Positions 43,885 to 54,262 are shown, numbered from the stretch's first letter. The stretch is 64,000 nucleotides of DNA from Salinisphaera hydrothermalis (GCF_040361195.1 NZ_APNE01000012.1), one strand, 5' to 3'. Numbers and translations: made by a program. Notes: generated by a model not told the origin, from the letters alone.

Positions 43885-45243
43885 ATGACCAACCAGGATC
43901 TGATCGCTCGCGATCTGAACGTGCTGTGGCACCCGTGCACACAGATGAAGGATACCCAGCAGCTGCCGCCCATTCCGATGCGGCGCGGCGAGGGCGTCTG
44001 GCTCGAGGATTTCGACGGCAACCGTTATATCGATGCCGTGAGTTCCTGGTGGGTCAATATCTTCGGTCACGCTAATCCCGCCATCAACGCCCGCATCAAG
44101 ACCCAGCTCGATACGATCGAGCACGTCATGCTGGCCGGGTTCACCCATGAGCCGGCGGTCGAGCTGGCCGAGCGCCTGGTGGATATCACGCCGCCGGGGC
44201 TCGACAAGGTCTTTTATGCCGACAACGGGTCGGCCGCGGTGGAAGTCGCGCTCAAGATGAGCTTTCACTATTGGCTCAATACCGGCCACGGCGAGAAGAC
44301 ACGTTTCATTAATCTGTCCAACAGCTACCATGGCGAAACGCTCGGTGCGCTCGCCGTGGGCGATGTCTCGCTCTACAAAAAGACCTACGAGCCGTTGCTG
44401 CTCAAACCGCTGACGGCGCGTTCGCCGGACTGCTTCCACCGTGAGCCGGGCATGTCATGGGAAGAGCACAGCCGTGCGGTTTTTGCCGACATGGAAGCGC
44501 TCCTGGCCGAGCATGCGCACGAAACCTGCGCCGTGATCGTCGAGCCCTTGCTGCAATGCGCCGGGCACATGCGCATGTACCATCCGGTCTACCTTGAGCT
44601 GCTGCGCGAGGCCTGCGACCGCTACAACGTGCACTTGATCGCCGACGAGATCGCTACCGGCTTCGGGCGTACCGGGACGCTGTTCGCCTGCGAGCAGGCC
44701 GGCGACAACGGCATTACCCCGGATTTCATGTGCCTGTCGAAAGGCATTACCGCCGGTTATCTGCCGATGTCGGTCGCCATGACCACCAACGAAATCTACG
44801 ACGCGTTCTACGACGAATACGAGAATCTCACCGCGTTCCTGCACTCGCATTCGTATACGGGCAATCCTTTGGCTTGTGCGGCGGCGCTGGCAACGTTGGA
44901 CGAGTTCGCCGCGCGCGATCAGATCAACGGCAACCGCGTTTTGTCAGAGCGTATGGCCCAGGCCACGGCGCCGTTGGCCGACCATCCGCACGTGGCCGAG
45001 GTGCGTCAGACGGGCATGGTGCTGGCCATCGAAATGGTCAAGGACAAGGCCAGTCGCACGCCATTCGACTGGCGCGAGCGACGCGGCCTGCGTGTTTATC
45101 GCCACGGGCTGACCCGGCAGTCGTTGCTGCGCCCGTTGGGCGACACGATCTACTTCATGCCGCCCTATGTGATCTCGCCCGAGCAGATCGATCATCTCGC
45201 GGAAGTGGCCGCCGAAGGCATCGATCACGCTGTCTCGACTTGA
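43885..45243 (+). CDS. bioA: Adenosylmethionine--8-amino-7-oxononanoate aminotransferase
   Basis: A 452-residue class III PLP aminotransferase of biotin synthesis that uses SAM as amino donor. The BioA-specific start VLWHPCTQMKD, the AVSSWWVNIFGH segment, YADNGSAAVEVALKM, YHGETLGALAVGD, IADEIATGFGRTGTLFACE and the PLP lysine in FMCLSKGITAGYLPMS are all visible. No other bio genes are nearby, so it stands apart from a bioBFCD operon. A good terminator follows, closing the inserted block before greA. Confidence 0.95.
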   Translation: MTNQDLIARDLNVLWHPCTQMKDTQQLPPIPMRRGEGVWLEDFDGNRYIDAVSSWWVNIFGHANPAINARIKTQLDTIEHVMLAGFTHEPAVELAERLVDITPPGLDKVFYADNGSAAVEVALKMSFHYWLNTGHGEKTRFINLSNSYHGETLGALAVGDVSLYKKTYEPLLLKPLTARSPDCFHREPGMSWEEHSRAVFADMEALLAEHAHETCAVIVEPLLQCAGHMRMYHPVYLELLREACDRYNVHLIADEIATGFGRTGTLFACEQAGDNGITPDFMCLSKGITAGYLPMSVAMTTNEIYDAFYDEYENLTAFLHSHSYTGNPLACAAALATLDEFAARDQINGNRVLSERMAQATAPLADHPHVAEVRQTGMVLAIEMVKDKASRTPFDWRERRGLRVYRHGLTRQSLLRPLGDTIYFMPPYVISPEQIDHLAEVAAEGIDHAVST

Positions 45244-45314
45244 ATCACGCGCGCTGCTAGCCTGTGCCATTCGCGTACGGGCGACGCCCTGCGCTCCCAT
45301 TTTCGAACGTCGCG

Positions 45315-45348
45315 AAACGGTCGCCGTCTCGGGCGACCGTTTTGTTTT
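45315..45348 (+). terminator. Intrinsic terminator after bioA
   Basis: AACGGTCGCC / GGCGACCGTT stem with a 6 nt loop followed by UUGUUUU, 72 bp after the bioA stop and 31 bp before greA, so greA needs its own promoter or read-through. Confidence 0.88.
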
Positions 45349-45378
45349 CAACGCTATGAATCATACCGAGGTGGTTTG

Positions 45379-45861
45379 ATGGATCGTACGCCACTGACTG
45401 AAAGCGGCGCGAAAGCGCTGCGCGAAGAACTCGAACGTCTGAAGAAGACGGAGCGTCCGCGTATCGTCGCGGCCATCGAGGAAGCGCGCGCGCATGGCGA
45501 TCTCAAGGAGAACGCGGAGTACCACGCCGCTAAGGAAGAACAAAGCTTCAACGAAGGCCGGATCGCCGAGGTCGAGTCCAAGCTCGCCTCTGCCCAGATC
45601 GTCGATGTTGCCAAGGCCGGTGCCCAGGCTAACGGCCGGATTATCTTCGGCGCCACGGTGGACCTGGCTGATGAAGATTCCGGGGACGAGCTGACATACC
45701 AGATCGTTGGCGAGGACGAAGCCGATATCAAGAAAGGCCTGTTGTCGTTCGCGTCGCCGATCGCGCGGGCGCTGATCGGCAAGAGCGAAGGCGATGTCGT
45801 CGACGTCGAAGTGCCCGGCGGCAAGCGTACGCTGGAAGTGGTCGAGGTACGCTACCGCTAA
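45379..45861 (+). CDS. greA: Transcription elongation factor GreA
   Basis: A 160-residue factor that rescues backtracked RNA polymerase by stimulating transcript cleavage. N-terminal coiled coil with the catalytic acidic tip region (AHGDLKENAEYHAAKEEQSF), then the FKBP-like domain with FGATVDLADEDSGDE, YQIVGEDEADIKKG and SPIARALIGKSEGDVVDVEVPGG. ATG 45379 follows GAGGTGG; a TTG one codon earlier is ignored. It restarts the conserved block that in Pseudomonas directly follows carB. Confidence 0.97.
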   Translation: MDRTPLTESGAKALREELERLKKTERPRIVAAIEEARAHGDLKENAEYHAAKEEQSFNEGRIAEVESKLASAQIVDVAKAGAQANGRIIFGATVDLADEDSGDELTYQIVGEDEADIKKGLLSFASPIARALIGKSEGDVVDVEVPGGKRTLEVVEVRYR

Positions 45862-45883
45862 GACGTGAAAGGCGGCGACGGTC

Positions 45884-46174
45884 TCAGTCGTCGCCTTTGT
45901 CCGGATTCGGCCGGTAAAGTGTGGCAGTCCGACCGATCTGCTGGACGCAGACCGCGTCCATCGCCTCGCAGGCTTGTTCAACGTCCGCCTTGAACGCGGC
46001 CTTGTCATCCGCCACCAGCTTGACCTTTACCAGTTCGTGATCGGTCAGCGCCCGGTCGATCTCGGCGAGCACGGCGTCGGACAATCCGGCCGCCCCCGAC
46101 TGCACGATCGGCTTCAGATGATGGGCCTGCTTCTTGAGCGAAAGTCGGGTCGTTTTATCCAGGGCGACGGGCAT
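45884..46174 (-). CDS. yhbY: Ribosome assembly RNA-binding protein YhbY
   Basis: A 96-residue CRS1-YhbY domain protein that binds pre-50S particles. The pattern LKKQAHHLKPIVQSGAAGLSDAV, then EIDRALTDHELVKVKL and a final VQQIGRTATLYRPN with the GRT-like loop (IGRTATLYR) is typical. ATG 46174 was chosen; in-frame GTG/TTG codons up to 46195 are possible. It diverges from rlmE across 38 bp, as in E. coli. Confidence 0.94.
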   Translation of the reverse strand: MPVALDKTTRLSLKKQAHHLKPIVQSGAAGLSDAVLAEIDRALTDHELVKVKLVADDKAAFKADVEQACEAMDAVCVQQIGRTATLYRPNPDKGDD

Positions 46175-46212
46175 GGTGTCCACGTGTACGAGCAAACGAG
46201 CAGTATAAAGCC

Positions 46213-46833
46213 ATGAGCAAGCGAAGCGACACCAAACGCTGGTTGGCGGCGCACCGGTCAGACCCGTACGTGAAGGCGGCCCAATCCGACAACTATCGAT
46301 CGCGAGCGGTTTATAAACTCGCCGAAGTCGACGACAAGGACCGGTTGCTTGCTGGCGCTCGTTGCGTGATCGATTTGGGGGCGGCGCCGGGCGGCTGGAG
46401 CCAGTATGTGCGACGGAAGCGGCCGGACGCCCGCGTGATCGCGCTCGACCGCCTGGCCATGGATCCGATCGACGGTGTCCGGTTTCTGCAAGTCGATTTT
46501 GGTGAACAGGAAGGCCTCGACGCGCTGATGGCCGAACTCGATGGCACGCCGGTCGATCTTGTACTTTCCGATATGGCCCCCAATCTAACCGGCGTAAAGG
46601 CAGCCGATCAGGCCGCCGTGATGCAGCTCGCGGAGCTATCGCTGGCGCTGTGTAGCGATGTGCTGCGTCCCGGGGGCGCGCTGCTGATCAAGGTTTTCCA
46701 GGGTGAGGGTTTCGACGAGCTGCTGTCCGACATGCGCTCGCGCTTCGCCCGGGTCGCGGTTCGCAAACCCAAGGCCTCTCGGGATGCGAGCCGCGAAATG
46801 TATCTGCTGGGTATGGGCTGGCAGGGCGATTGA
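46213..46833 (+). CDS. rlmE: 23S rRNA (uridine-2'-O-)-methyltransferase RlmE (FtsJ/RrmJ)
   Basis: A 206-residue SAM enzyme that methylates U2552 of 23S rRNA. SAM motif IDLGAAPGGWSQYV, the catalytic K-D-K-E set seen as K in SRAVYKLAE, D in LVLSDMAPNLTG, K in LLIKVFQGEGFDE and E in DASREMYLLG. Start ATG 46213. Upstream of ftsH by 122 bp, the conserved rlmE-ftsH pair. Confidence 0.96.
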   Translation: MSKRSDTKRWLAAHRSDPYVKAAQSDNYRSRAVYKLAEVDDKDRLLAGARCVIDLGAAPGGWSQYVRRKRPDARVIALDRLAMDPIDGVRFLQVDFGEQEGLDALMAELDGTPVDLVLSDMAPNLTGVKAADQAAVMQLAELSLALCSDVLRPGGALLIKVFQGEGFDELLSDMRSRFARVAVRKPKASRDASREMYLLGMGWQGD

Positions 46834-46955
46834 ATCGATGCGTCGGTCGCATCGGTCGACCGCGTAGTGTAGGTACATGATGGTTTACACTGTCGGCATA
46901 GAGCCGAACGAATAACCAATACGATCGCCGAGGTCGGCGATCGAGGACGACAATC

Positions 46956-48923
<1,968 letters not shown>

Positions 48924-48934
48924 CCTGGGAAACG

Positions 48935-48970
48935 AGCCGGCGGCTTCTGGTGGAAGTCGCCGGCTTTTTT
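48935..48970 (+). terminator. Intrinsic terminator after ftsH
   Basis: AGCCGGCG / CGCCGGCT stem with a 15 nt loop followed by UUUUU, 11 bp after the ftsH stop and 11 bp before the folP start, so it may act as an attenuator inside the operon. Confidence 0.85.
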
Positions 48971-48981
48971 GTAGGTAGCGC

Positions 48982-49851
48982 ATGGCTTCCAATACTCGAC
49001 AGACGCCGCGCCGGGTTGTTAACGGCGCCCAAAGACAAGTCGCGCTCGAACCGCCCGCGGTCATGGGCGTGCTCAACGTTACGCCCGATTCGTTTTCCGA
49101 CGGCGGACGCTATGCGGCGGCCGACGCCGCGGTCGAGCGGGCGCTCGCCATGATTGAGCAGGGTGCCGCGATCATCGATATCGGCGGTGAATCGACGCGT
49201 CCCGGCGCCTCGCCGGTATCGACCGAGGCCGAACTGGATCGTGTTTTGCCCGTGGTCAAAGCACTCCGGGCGCGCAGCGATATCTTCATCTCGGTGGATA
49301 CGAGTAACCCCGAGGTAATCGAGGCCGTCTGCGCGGCCGGCGCCGACATGATCAACGATATTCGTGGTTTAACGCGGCCGGGCGCGCTGGAAGCTGCGAT
49401 CGCCGCCGACGCGGCCGTCTGCGTCATGCACATGCAGGGCGAGCCGGCCACTATGCAAACGAAACCGGTTTACGACGATGTCGTCGGCGAGATCAAAAGC
49501 TATCTGGCCGAGCGTGTCGCGGCGTGTTGTGCCGCCGGCATGACGCTCGATCGCATCACGGTCGATCCCGGATTCGGGTTTGGCAAAACGTTGGCACACA
49601 ATCTGGCGCTGCTGCGCGCCGTGGATGAGCTCGGCGTCGACGGCTGCCCGGTCCTGATGGGCGTATCGAGAAAATCGATGTTCGCGCATCTATTCGATCG
49701 CGACGATATGGGCTCGCGCATCAACGGCAGCTTGGGCGCCGCATTCTGGGCGACGCTACGGGGCGTCGGTATCATTCGCTGCCACGACGTGCGCGAGACA
49801 GCCGAGATGGTGTGTCTCGCCTATCGTTTGATGCCGCTTCACGGTGGTTGA
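48982..49851 (+). CDS. folP: Dihydropteroate synthase
   Basis: A 289-residue folate enzyme that condenses pABA with the pterin diphosphate. VMGVLNVTPDSFSDGG (phosphate-binding loop), DIGGESTRPGA, the VCVMHMQG segment and LMGVSRKSMF mark the TIM-barrel active site. The first ~25 residues are variable. Starts 11 bp after the ftsH terminator and is followed by glmM, the conserved folP-glmM order. Confidence 0.96.
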   Translation: MASNTRQTPRRVVNGAQRQVALEPPAVMGVLNVTPDSFSDGGRYAAADAAVERALAMIEQGAAIIDIGGESTRPGASPVSTEAELDRVLPVVKALRARSDIFISVDTSNPEVIEAVCAAGADMINDIRGLTRPGALEAAIAADAAVCVMHMQGEPATMQTKPVYDDVVGEIKSYLAERVAACCAAGMTLDRITVDPGFGFGKTLAHNLALLRAVDELGVDGCPVLMGVSRKSMFAHLFDRDDMGSRINGSLGAAFWATLRGVGIIRCHDVRETAEMVCLAYRLMPLHGG

Positions 49852-49889
49852 GGCGTGTCGCGATAGACACGGCAACGGGGAGAACGGAC

Positions 49890-51272
49890 TTGGGTCAGAA
49901 ATATTTCGGAACGGATGGTATTCGCGGAGAAGTCGGCGAGTATCCGATGACGCCGGATTTTGCACTGCGCCTGGGGTGGGCGGCCGGTCGCGTTCTACTG
50001 CGACGGCTCAACGAACGCTCGGGCGATGATGTGCGCGGCGCGCGTCCCTGCGTCGTTATCGGCAAGGACACGCGGCTGTCGGGTTATATGTTTGAATCCG
50101 CCCTCGAGGCCGGATTCGCATCAGCCGGCGTCGATGTGCTGCTGGTCGGGCCGCTGGCCACGCCGGGCATTGCCTATCTCGCACGCACGTTCCGTGCGCT
50201 GGCCGGCGTCGTGATCAGCGCGTCGCACAACCCGTTTGCGGACAACGGGGTGAAATTCTTTTCCCACCATGGCCAAAAGCTGGACGACGCGCTCGAGGCC
50301 GAGATCGAGGCCGAGCTTGATGAGCCGCTGGCGTGCGTAGCCTCGGACAAGCTTGGGCGCGCACGGCGTGTGGAGAGCGCCTCGGGTCGCTATATCGAAT
50401 TCTGCAAATCCACCGCACGTCTGGCGAACGGTGGCCTGCGCGGCCTCAGCCTGGTGGTTGATTGCGCCAACGGCGCGACATACCAGACCGCGCCGGAGGT
50501 ATTCCGCGAGCTCGGCGCTACGGTGCATGTCATCGGCAATACGCCCGACGGTCTCAACATCAACCAGGAGTGTGGTTCGACGCATCCCGCCAACCTGGCC
50601 GCCGAAGTCCGGCGTCGCGGTGCGGATGCGGGCATTGCACTCGATGGCGACGGCGACCGCTGCATCATGATCGACGCAAGCGGTGCCGTGGTCGATGGCG
50701 ACCAGCTGCTCTATGTCATCGCCGAGGAGCGCCGGAGAGCCGGGGAATTACGCGGGCCGGTGGTGGGCACGCTCATGAGCAATCTCGGGCTCGCGCTCGC
50801 TCTTGAGGCCCGCGGTGTCGAATTCGAACGCGCCCGCGTCGGCGATCGCTACGTCTTTGAACGTCTGCAGGAGCGCGGCGGCATCATCGGCGGCGAATCG
50901 TCCGGGCATTTGCTCTGTCTGGACCGTGCGACAACCGGTGACGGAACCGTATCCGCGCTGCAGGTGCTGACCGCAATGTGTGATCGCGACGAGCCGTTGT
51001 CGAGTCTGGTGGCCCCGGTGGAAAAATGCCCGCAGACTCTGATCAACGTACGCGTCGGGCGCGGCGCAGCCGACGCCCTGATGCAAGACGATGTGGTGGC
51101 ACAGGCCGTTTCCGAAGTCGAGGCTACGCTTGGCGGCGACGGACGGGTATTATTGCGCCCCTCGGGCACCGAGCCATTACTGCGAGTGATGGTCGAGGGG
51201 CGCGATGGCGAGGCGGTCGAGCGCCATGCCAGGCGTCTGGCCGACGTGGTCGACCAGCGCGCCGCAGTCTGA
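49890..51272 (+). CDS. glmM: Phosphoglucosamine mutase
   Basis: A 460-residue enzyme that interconverts glucosamine-6-P and glucosamine-1-P for cell-wall synthesis. KYFGTDGIRGEVG opens the family start; the phosphoserine loop is VVISASHNPFADNGVKFFS, the metal loop IALDGDGDRCIMID, and GGESSGHLL plus RPSGTEPLLRVMVEG close the active site. TTG 49890 has CGGGGAGA at the right distance; the frame is open 26 codons upstream. Followed by tpiA after 32 bp. Confidence 0.96.
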   Translation: MGQKYFGTDGIRGEVGEYPMTPDFALRLGWAAGRVLLRRLNERSGDDVRGARPCVVIGKDTRLSGYMFESALEAGFASAGVDVLLVGPLATPGIAYLARTFRALAGVVISASHNPFADNGVKFFSHHGQKLDDALEAEIEAELDEPLACVASDKLGRARRVESASGRYIEFCKSTARLANGGLRGLSLVVDCANGATYQTAPEVFRELGATVHVIGNTPDGLNINQECGSTHPANLAAEVRRRGADAGIALDGDGDRCIMIDASGAVVDGDQLLYVIAEERRRAGELRGPVVGTLMSNLGLALALEARGVEFERARVGDRYVFERLQERGGIIGGESSGHLLCLDRATTGDGTVSALQVLTAMCDRDEPLSSLVAPVEKCPQTLINVRVGRGAADALMQDDVVAQAVSEVEATLGGDGRVLLRPSGTEPLLRVMVEGRDGEAVERHARRLADVVDQRAAV

Positions 51273-51304
51273 TCCAAACGCGATTCACTATCGACGGAGA
51301 AACC

Positions 51305-52060
51305 ATGACGCGTCGCAAATTCATTGCCGGTAACTGGAAAATGAACGGCAGCGTGGGGCAGGTCGATGCGTTCGGCCGCGCGCTGGTGGAGGCCGCGCCG
51401 TCGCTGGACTGCGATCTGGCGGTCTGCGTGCCGTTCGTTTATGTCGAACGCCTGGCGCGCGCACTCGAGTCGACGCATGTTGCCGCCGGCGCCCAGGATC
51501 TGTCGAGCGAAGTGGACCCGGGCGCGTTTACGGGCGAGATCAACGGCAGCATGCTGGCCGAGTGCGGCGCGCGCTATGTCGTGGTCGGGCACTCGGAGCG
51601 CCGCGAAATGTTCGGCGAGACCGACGAGATCGTGGTCGCTAAGGCCGAGGCCGCGATTGCGGCGGGTCTGACGCCGATCGTATGCATCGGCGAATCCTTG
51701 GAACAGCGCGAGGCGGACGAGACCGAAAATGTGCTGGCGCGCCAGATCGGCGCGCTGACACGGGGCTGCGAGCGACGCACGCTGGAAGCCATGGTGCTCG
51801 CTTATGAGCCGATCTGGGCCATTGGTACCGGCCGCTCGGCCACCCCGGAGCAGGCTCAGTCGGTTCATGCCTTCGTGCGGTCCCAAATCGCGAATTGGGA
51901 TGCTAGAATAGCCGACTCGCTGCCGATACTTTACGGCGGCAGCGTAAAACCGGATAATGCGTCGGCGCTTTTCGCTGGCGCTGACGTCGACGGGGCACTC
52001 GTCGGCGGGGCATCGCTCAAAGCGGACTCATTCGTCGATATCGCGCGCGCTGTTATCTAG
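51305..52060 (+). CDS. tpiA: Triose-phosphate isomerase
   Basis: A 251-residue TIM barrel that interconverts DHAP and GAP. FIAGNWKMNGS with the catalytic Lys, VVGHSERREMFGE with the catalytic His, AYEPIWAIGTGRSATPEQA with the catalytic Glu and loop 6, and YGGSVKPDNA are all present. ATG 51305 was chosen; the frame is open far back into glmM without similarity. The glmM-tpiA-secG order is that of Pseudomonas. Confidence 0.96.
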   Translation: MTRRKFIAGNWKMNGSVGQVDAFGRALVEAAPSLDCDLAVCVPFVYVERLARALESTHVAAGAQDLSSEVDPGAFTGEINGSMLAECGARYVVVGHSERREMFGETDEIVVAKAEAAIAAGLTPIVCIGESLEQREADETENVLARQIGALTRGCERRTLEAMVLAYEPIWAIGTGRSATPEQAQSVHAFVRSQIANWDARIADSLPILYGGSVKPDNASALFAGADVDGALVGGASLKADSFVDIARAVI

Positions 52061-52084
52061 CGCGCCGAGCGGACATTAGGTTGC

Positions 52085-52519
52085 ATGGTTTATACGATTC
52101 TGGTCATTGCGCAGGTCGTCATCGCGTTGGCTCTCATCGCGCTGATTCTGCTACAGCACGGCAAGGGCGCGGACGCCGGTGCGGCATTCGGCAGTGGCGC
52201 CTCGGGCACCGTGTTCGGCGCCAAGGGCTCGGCCAATTTCATGAGCCGTGCTACCGCGGGGCTGGCCACGTTGTTCATGTTGACCAGTCTGACATTGGCG
52301 TACCTGGTTAACGGGGCGAGCGTTGGCGCTGGCGGCGGTAGCGTGACCGATCAGCTGACCCAGGGCGCCGGTAGCGGCGCGTCGGTGGTGCAGCAGCAGA
52401 CCGAGAACAAGGGCGCTGGCGATCAGGCCAAGAAGGTTCAGGGTGGGCAATCCTCCGGATCGGCTGGCAGCGCATCGAGCGATAAGAGCAAGAACAACGG
52501 GCCCAAGATCCCCGACTAG
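52085..52519 (+). CDS. secG: Preprotein translocase subunit SecG
   Basis: A 144-residue Sec translocon subunit with two helices (about 4-23 and 54-75) joined by the conserved loop LLQHGKGADAGAAFGSGASGTVFGAKGSANF. The C-terminal 65 residues are a low-complexity Gly/Ser/Gln tail, longer than in E. coli (110 aa). Followed by tRNA-Leu after 16 bp, as in E. coli. Confidence 0.95.
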   Translation: MVYTILVIAQVVIALALIALILLQHGKGADAGAAFGSGASGTVFGAKGSANFMSRATAGLATLFMLTSLTLAYLVNGASVGAGGGSVTDQLTQGAGSGASVVQQQTENKGAGDQAKKVQGGQSSGSAGSASSDKSKNNGPKIPD

Positions 52520-52535
52520 CCCACGGGACGATTTT

Positions 52536-52620
52536 GCCGACGTGGTGGAATTGGTAGACACGCTGTCTTGAGGGGGCAGTAGCGAGAGCTGTGCCGGTTC
52601 GAGTCCGGCCGTCGGCACCA
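52536..52620 (+). tRNA. leuU: tRNA-Leu (GAG)
   Basis: An 85 nt class II tRNA with acceptor GCCGACG / CGTCGGC, anticodon loop TTGAGGG (anticodon GAG), a long variable arm and the encoded CCA. Located behind secG like leuU of E. coli; a terminator follows. Confidence 0.95.
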
Positions 52621-52624
52621 TCTA

Positions 52625-52659
52625 AAGCCGTGTCCTGTTTCAGGGCGCGGCTTTTTTTT
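52625..52659 (+). terminator. Intrinsic terminator after tRNA-Leu
   Basis: AAGCCGTGTCCTG / CAGGGCGCGGCTT stem (two G-U pairs) with a UUU loop and a U8 tail, directly after the tRNA. Confidence 0.92.
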
Positions 52660-52660
52660 G

Positions 52661-52831
52661 TCCATCTCGGCGTAGTCCAGGCGATGGCGGTGCGTTGGCG
52701 TTCGCGGATCGGCGGCATTTCGCGTCGGTAGTCCGCCGCTGAATGCAGGCAGCGCAAATGGCGGACCGAGTTTTTCGACCGCCACGGTCCCGGGCACCTT
52801 TTGAGCTGTCTCTCCGTCTCTGAACAGGTGT
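52661..52831. other. Start of the repeat-rich non-coding gap before tRNA-fMet
   Basis: First part of a 1.5 kb region between the tRNA-Leu terminator and tRNA-fMet. No gene is recognised here or further on; open frames of 60-100 codons on both strands match nothing known. Confidence 0.5.
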
Positions 52832-53650
52832 ATCCGCAGATTTCGCAGATTACACAGATGGCGGTTAAGCGTTTGGACAACAAACAGGCCGTGGCGCGGG
52901 CGGCTGAATGCGCTTCGTCGTCAACGAGAGTTTTGGATTTGGATGTTCTCGCCAGCTCTGCCGCCAGTTAGCGTCTCGAATGCGCTACATCGCGAAAGCG
53001 CAACCTCATCTGTGTAATCTGCGAGTCGTTTTCCTCGCCGCACGAAGCCCGGAACACACAACGGCGCCCCGCATCAACCAAGTCGACACCCGCTCGCCAT
53101 TTGCTTCATCTGCGTTCATTGGCTGACGGAGCGCGCAACGTATTCGGTTTTCAGGTGTGTCGCTTCGTTCCTTGAGACATCGATCCGCGGATCGATGCAG
53201 ATTTACGCAGCTGAAGCGGTTAAGCGTCGGCGGCGCTATGAGCCCATGGCGCGAACGCCAGAGTGCGCTTCGTTCTCGATGAGAATCTTGGAGTCAGGTG
53301 TTCGGGCCGACTCCGCCCCCGGTCGGCTCCTTGAATCTGCCACGCCGCGAAAGTCGAACCGCATCCGCGTCGATCTGCGGACCATTTCTTCGCCGAACGA
53401 AGCCCGAACGCGCATCGGCACCCGGCATCGGCCGAGTCGAAATACCAGTCCGTTATTTGCATCATGAGCGTTCATTGGCTGACCGCTTTTTTGACCCCGT
53501 CGCATCGGGGCGCCGTTTGACCTCTCTCTCCCTCCTTAAGGCATTGATTCGCAGAACGACCCAGATTCGCGCCGATGGGGGCGGTTAAGCGTTGGCGGTA
53601 CGATGAGCCCGTGGCGCGAACGTCAGCGTGCGCTACGCCTTCTCTCGCTG
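52832..53650. repeat. Three diverged tandem copies of a ~360 bp unit
   Basis: The anchor GCGGTTAAGCG begins at 52861, 53216 and 53581, giving spacings of 355 and 365 bp. The first two copies end in nearly the same GCGTTCATTGGCTGAC (about 53127 and 53484) and share CGAAGCCCG and CGCGAAAG blocks. In copy 1 an exact 16 nt inverted repeat (CGCAGATTACACAGAT at 52844, its complement at 53008) spans most of the unit. Copy 3 is interrupted near 53651 by one end of the MITE-like family. No coding potential recognised. Confidence 0.7.
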
Positions 53651-53695
53651 CAGAACTGCGCTTGGCGCGGACTCCCACGAAACCTCAACAGACCA
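53651..53695. repeat. Single end of the MITE-like family inside tandem copy 3
   Basis: CTGCGCTTGGCGCGGACTC followed by CCACGAAACCTCAACAGACC: the same as the inner-to-outer sequence of the element ends at 36182 (in reverse) and 5536. Only one end is present. On its right CCGCGAAAACC resumes the tandem unit, so this is a relic of an insertion with deletion. Confidence 0.65.
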
Positions 53696-54005
53696 TAGGC
53701 CGCGAAAACCCGGTCGGCGATCTGCATTGTCTGCGGGTGGGCCTCTTAGAGGAAGGAGGTCCCGAAAGCCGAAAGACGCCTGTTCCGATACCGTCTCGTG
53801 AGACGGAGCAGGTGCGTTTGTTCTGCGGTATCCGGCGCGATGTCGTAATCAACGGCCACGCGACCGGAAGATATTGATCCGAGAACGGAGCTGCCGGCGG
53901 CGCGGACACCGCGATGAGCCTGGCGGCAAAGTGGCGCTCCGACGTCGCCATCGCCCGTCATACCGGGCTTTGCGACACTTGTGAAATAAACTCGCAATAA
54001 AAGGC
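53696..54005. other. Non-coding remainder of the gap before tRNA-fMet
   Basis: The first ~50 bp look like the continuation of tandem copy 3 (GATCTGCATTGTCTGCGGG). A small palindrome CCGTCTCGTGAGACGG lies at 53791-53806. Nothing else is recognised. Confidence 0.4.
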
Positions 54006-54033
54006 TTGCGTCTACCGGTGTCTATGGTAATCT
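54006..54033 (+). promoter_or_regulatory. Possible upstream promoter for tRNA-fMet
   Basis: TTGCGT, 16 bp, TAATCT. A small inverted repeat (CCGATTGG / CCAATCGG, 54048-54067) lies between it and the stronger promoter downstream. Confidence 0.4.
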
Positions 54034-54102
54034 GCGCCTCGCGTTGACCGATTGGACAGCCAATCGGGCGGGCTTCAAAAGCAAGTCGAAGCAAATTTCG
54101 CC

Positions 54103-54131
54103 TTGCAATTTAGCCCGCAACTAGATATAGT
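54103..54131 (+). promoter_or_regulatory. Promoter of tRNA-fMet and the rimP-nusA-infB operon
   Basis: TTGCAA (54103-54108), 17 bp, TATAGT (54126-54131), 15 bp before the tRNA 5' end: a good sigma-70 match with ideal spacing. Confidence 0.75.
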
Positions 54132-54146
54132 TTCGCGCTCATCGGG

Positions 54147-54223
54147 TGCGGGGTGGAGCAGTCTGGCAGCTCGTCGGGCTCATAACCCGAAGGTCGCAGG
54201 TTCGAATCCTGCCCCCGCTACCA
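54147..54223 (+). tRNA. metY: Initiator tRNA-fMet (CAT)
   Basis: A 77 nt tRNA with CAT anticodon, three consecutive G-C pairs in the anticodon stem (TCGGG / CCCGA) and the A11-U24 pair, the marks of an initiator. The first acceptor pair is T1-T72 (U-U in RNA), a mismatch as required for initiators but not the usual C1-A72. CCA is encoded. Position before rimP-nusA-infB equals metY of E. coli. Confidence 0.95.
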
Positions 54224-54236
54224 CAACTGGTTATTG

Positions 54237-54262
54237 AAAAGCCCCCGATGTGGGGCTTTTTT
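54237..54262 (+). terminator. Terminator between tRNA-fMet and rimP
   Basis: AAAAGCCCC / GGGGCTTTT stem with a 6 nt loop and a U tail, 13 nt after the tRNA. As in E. coli, it probably works as a partial terminator ahead of the rimP-nusA operon. A second small hairpin (GGCGATT / AATCGCC, 54266-54282) follows. Confidence 0.8.

Noticed and set aside
52832..53650. CRISPR-like array
   Set aside because: The unit is about 360 bp with diverged copies, not short identical repeats with unique spacers, and no cas gene is nearby.
52536..54223. Genomic island or prophage integrated at tRNA-Leu or tRNA-fMet
   Set aside because: No integrase, no phage genes and no duplicated tRNA end were found; the gap holds only repeats.
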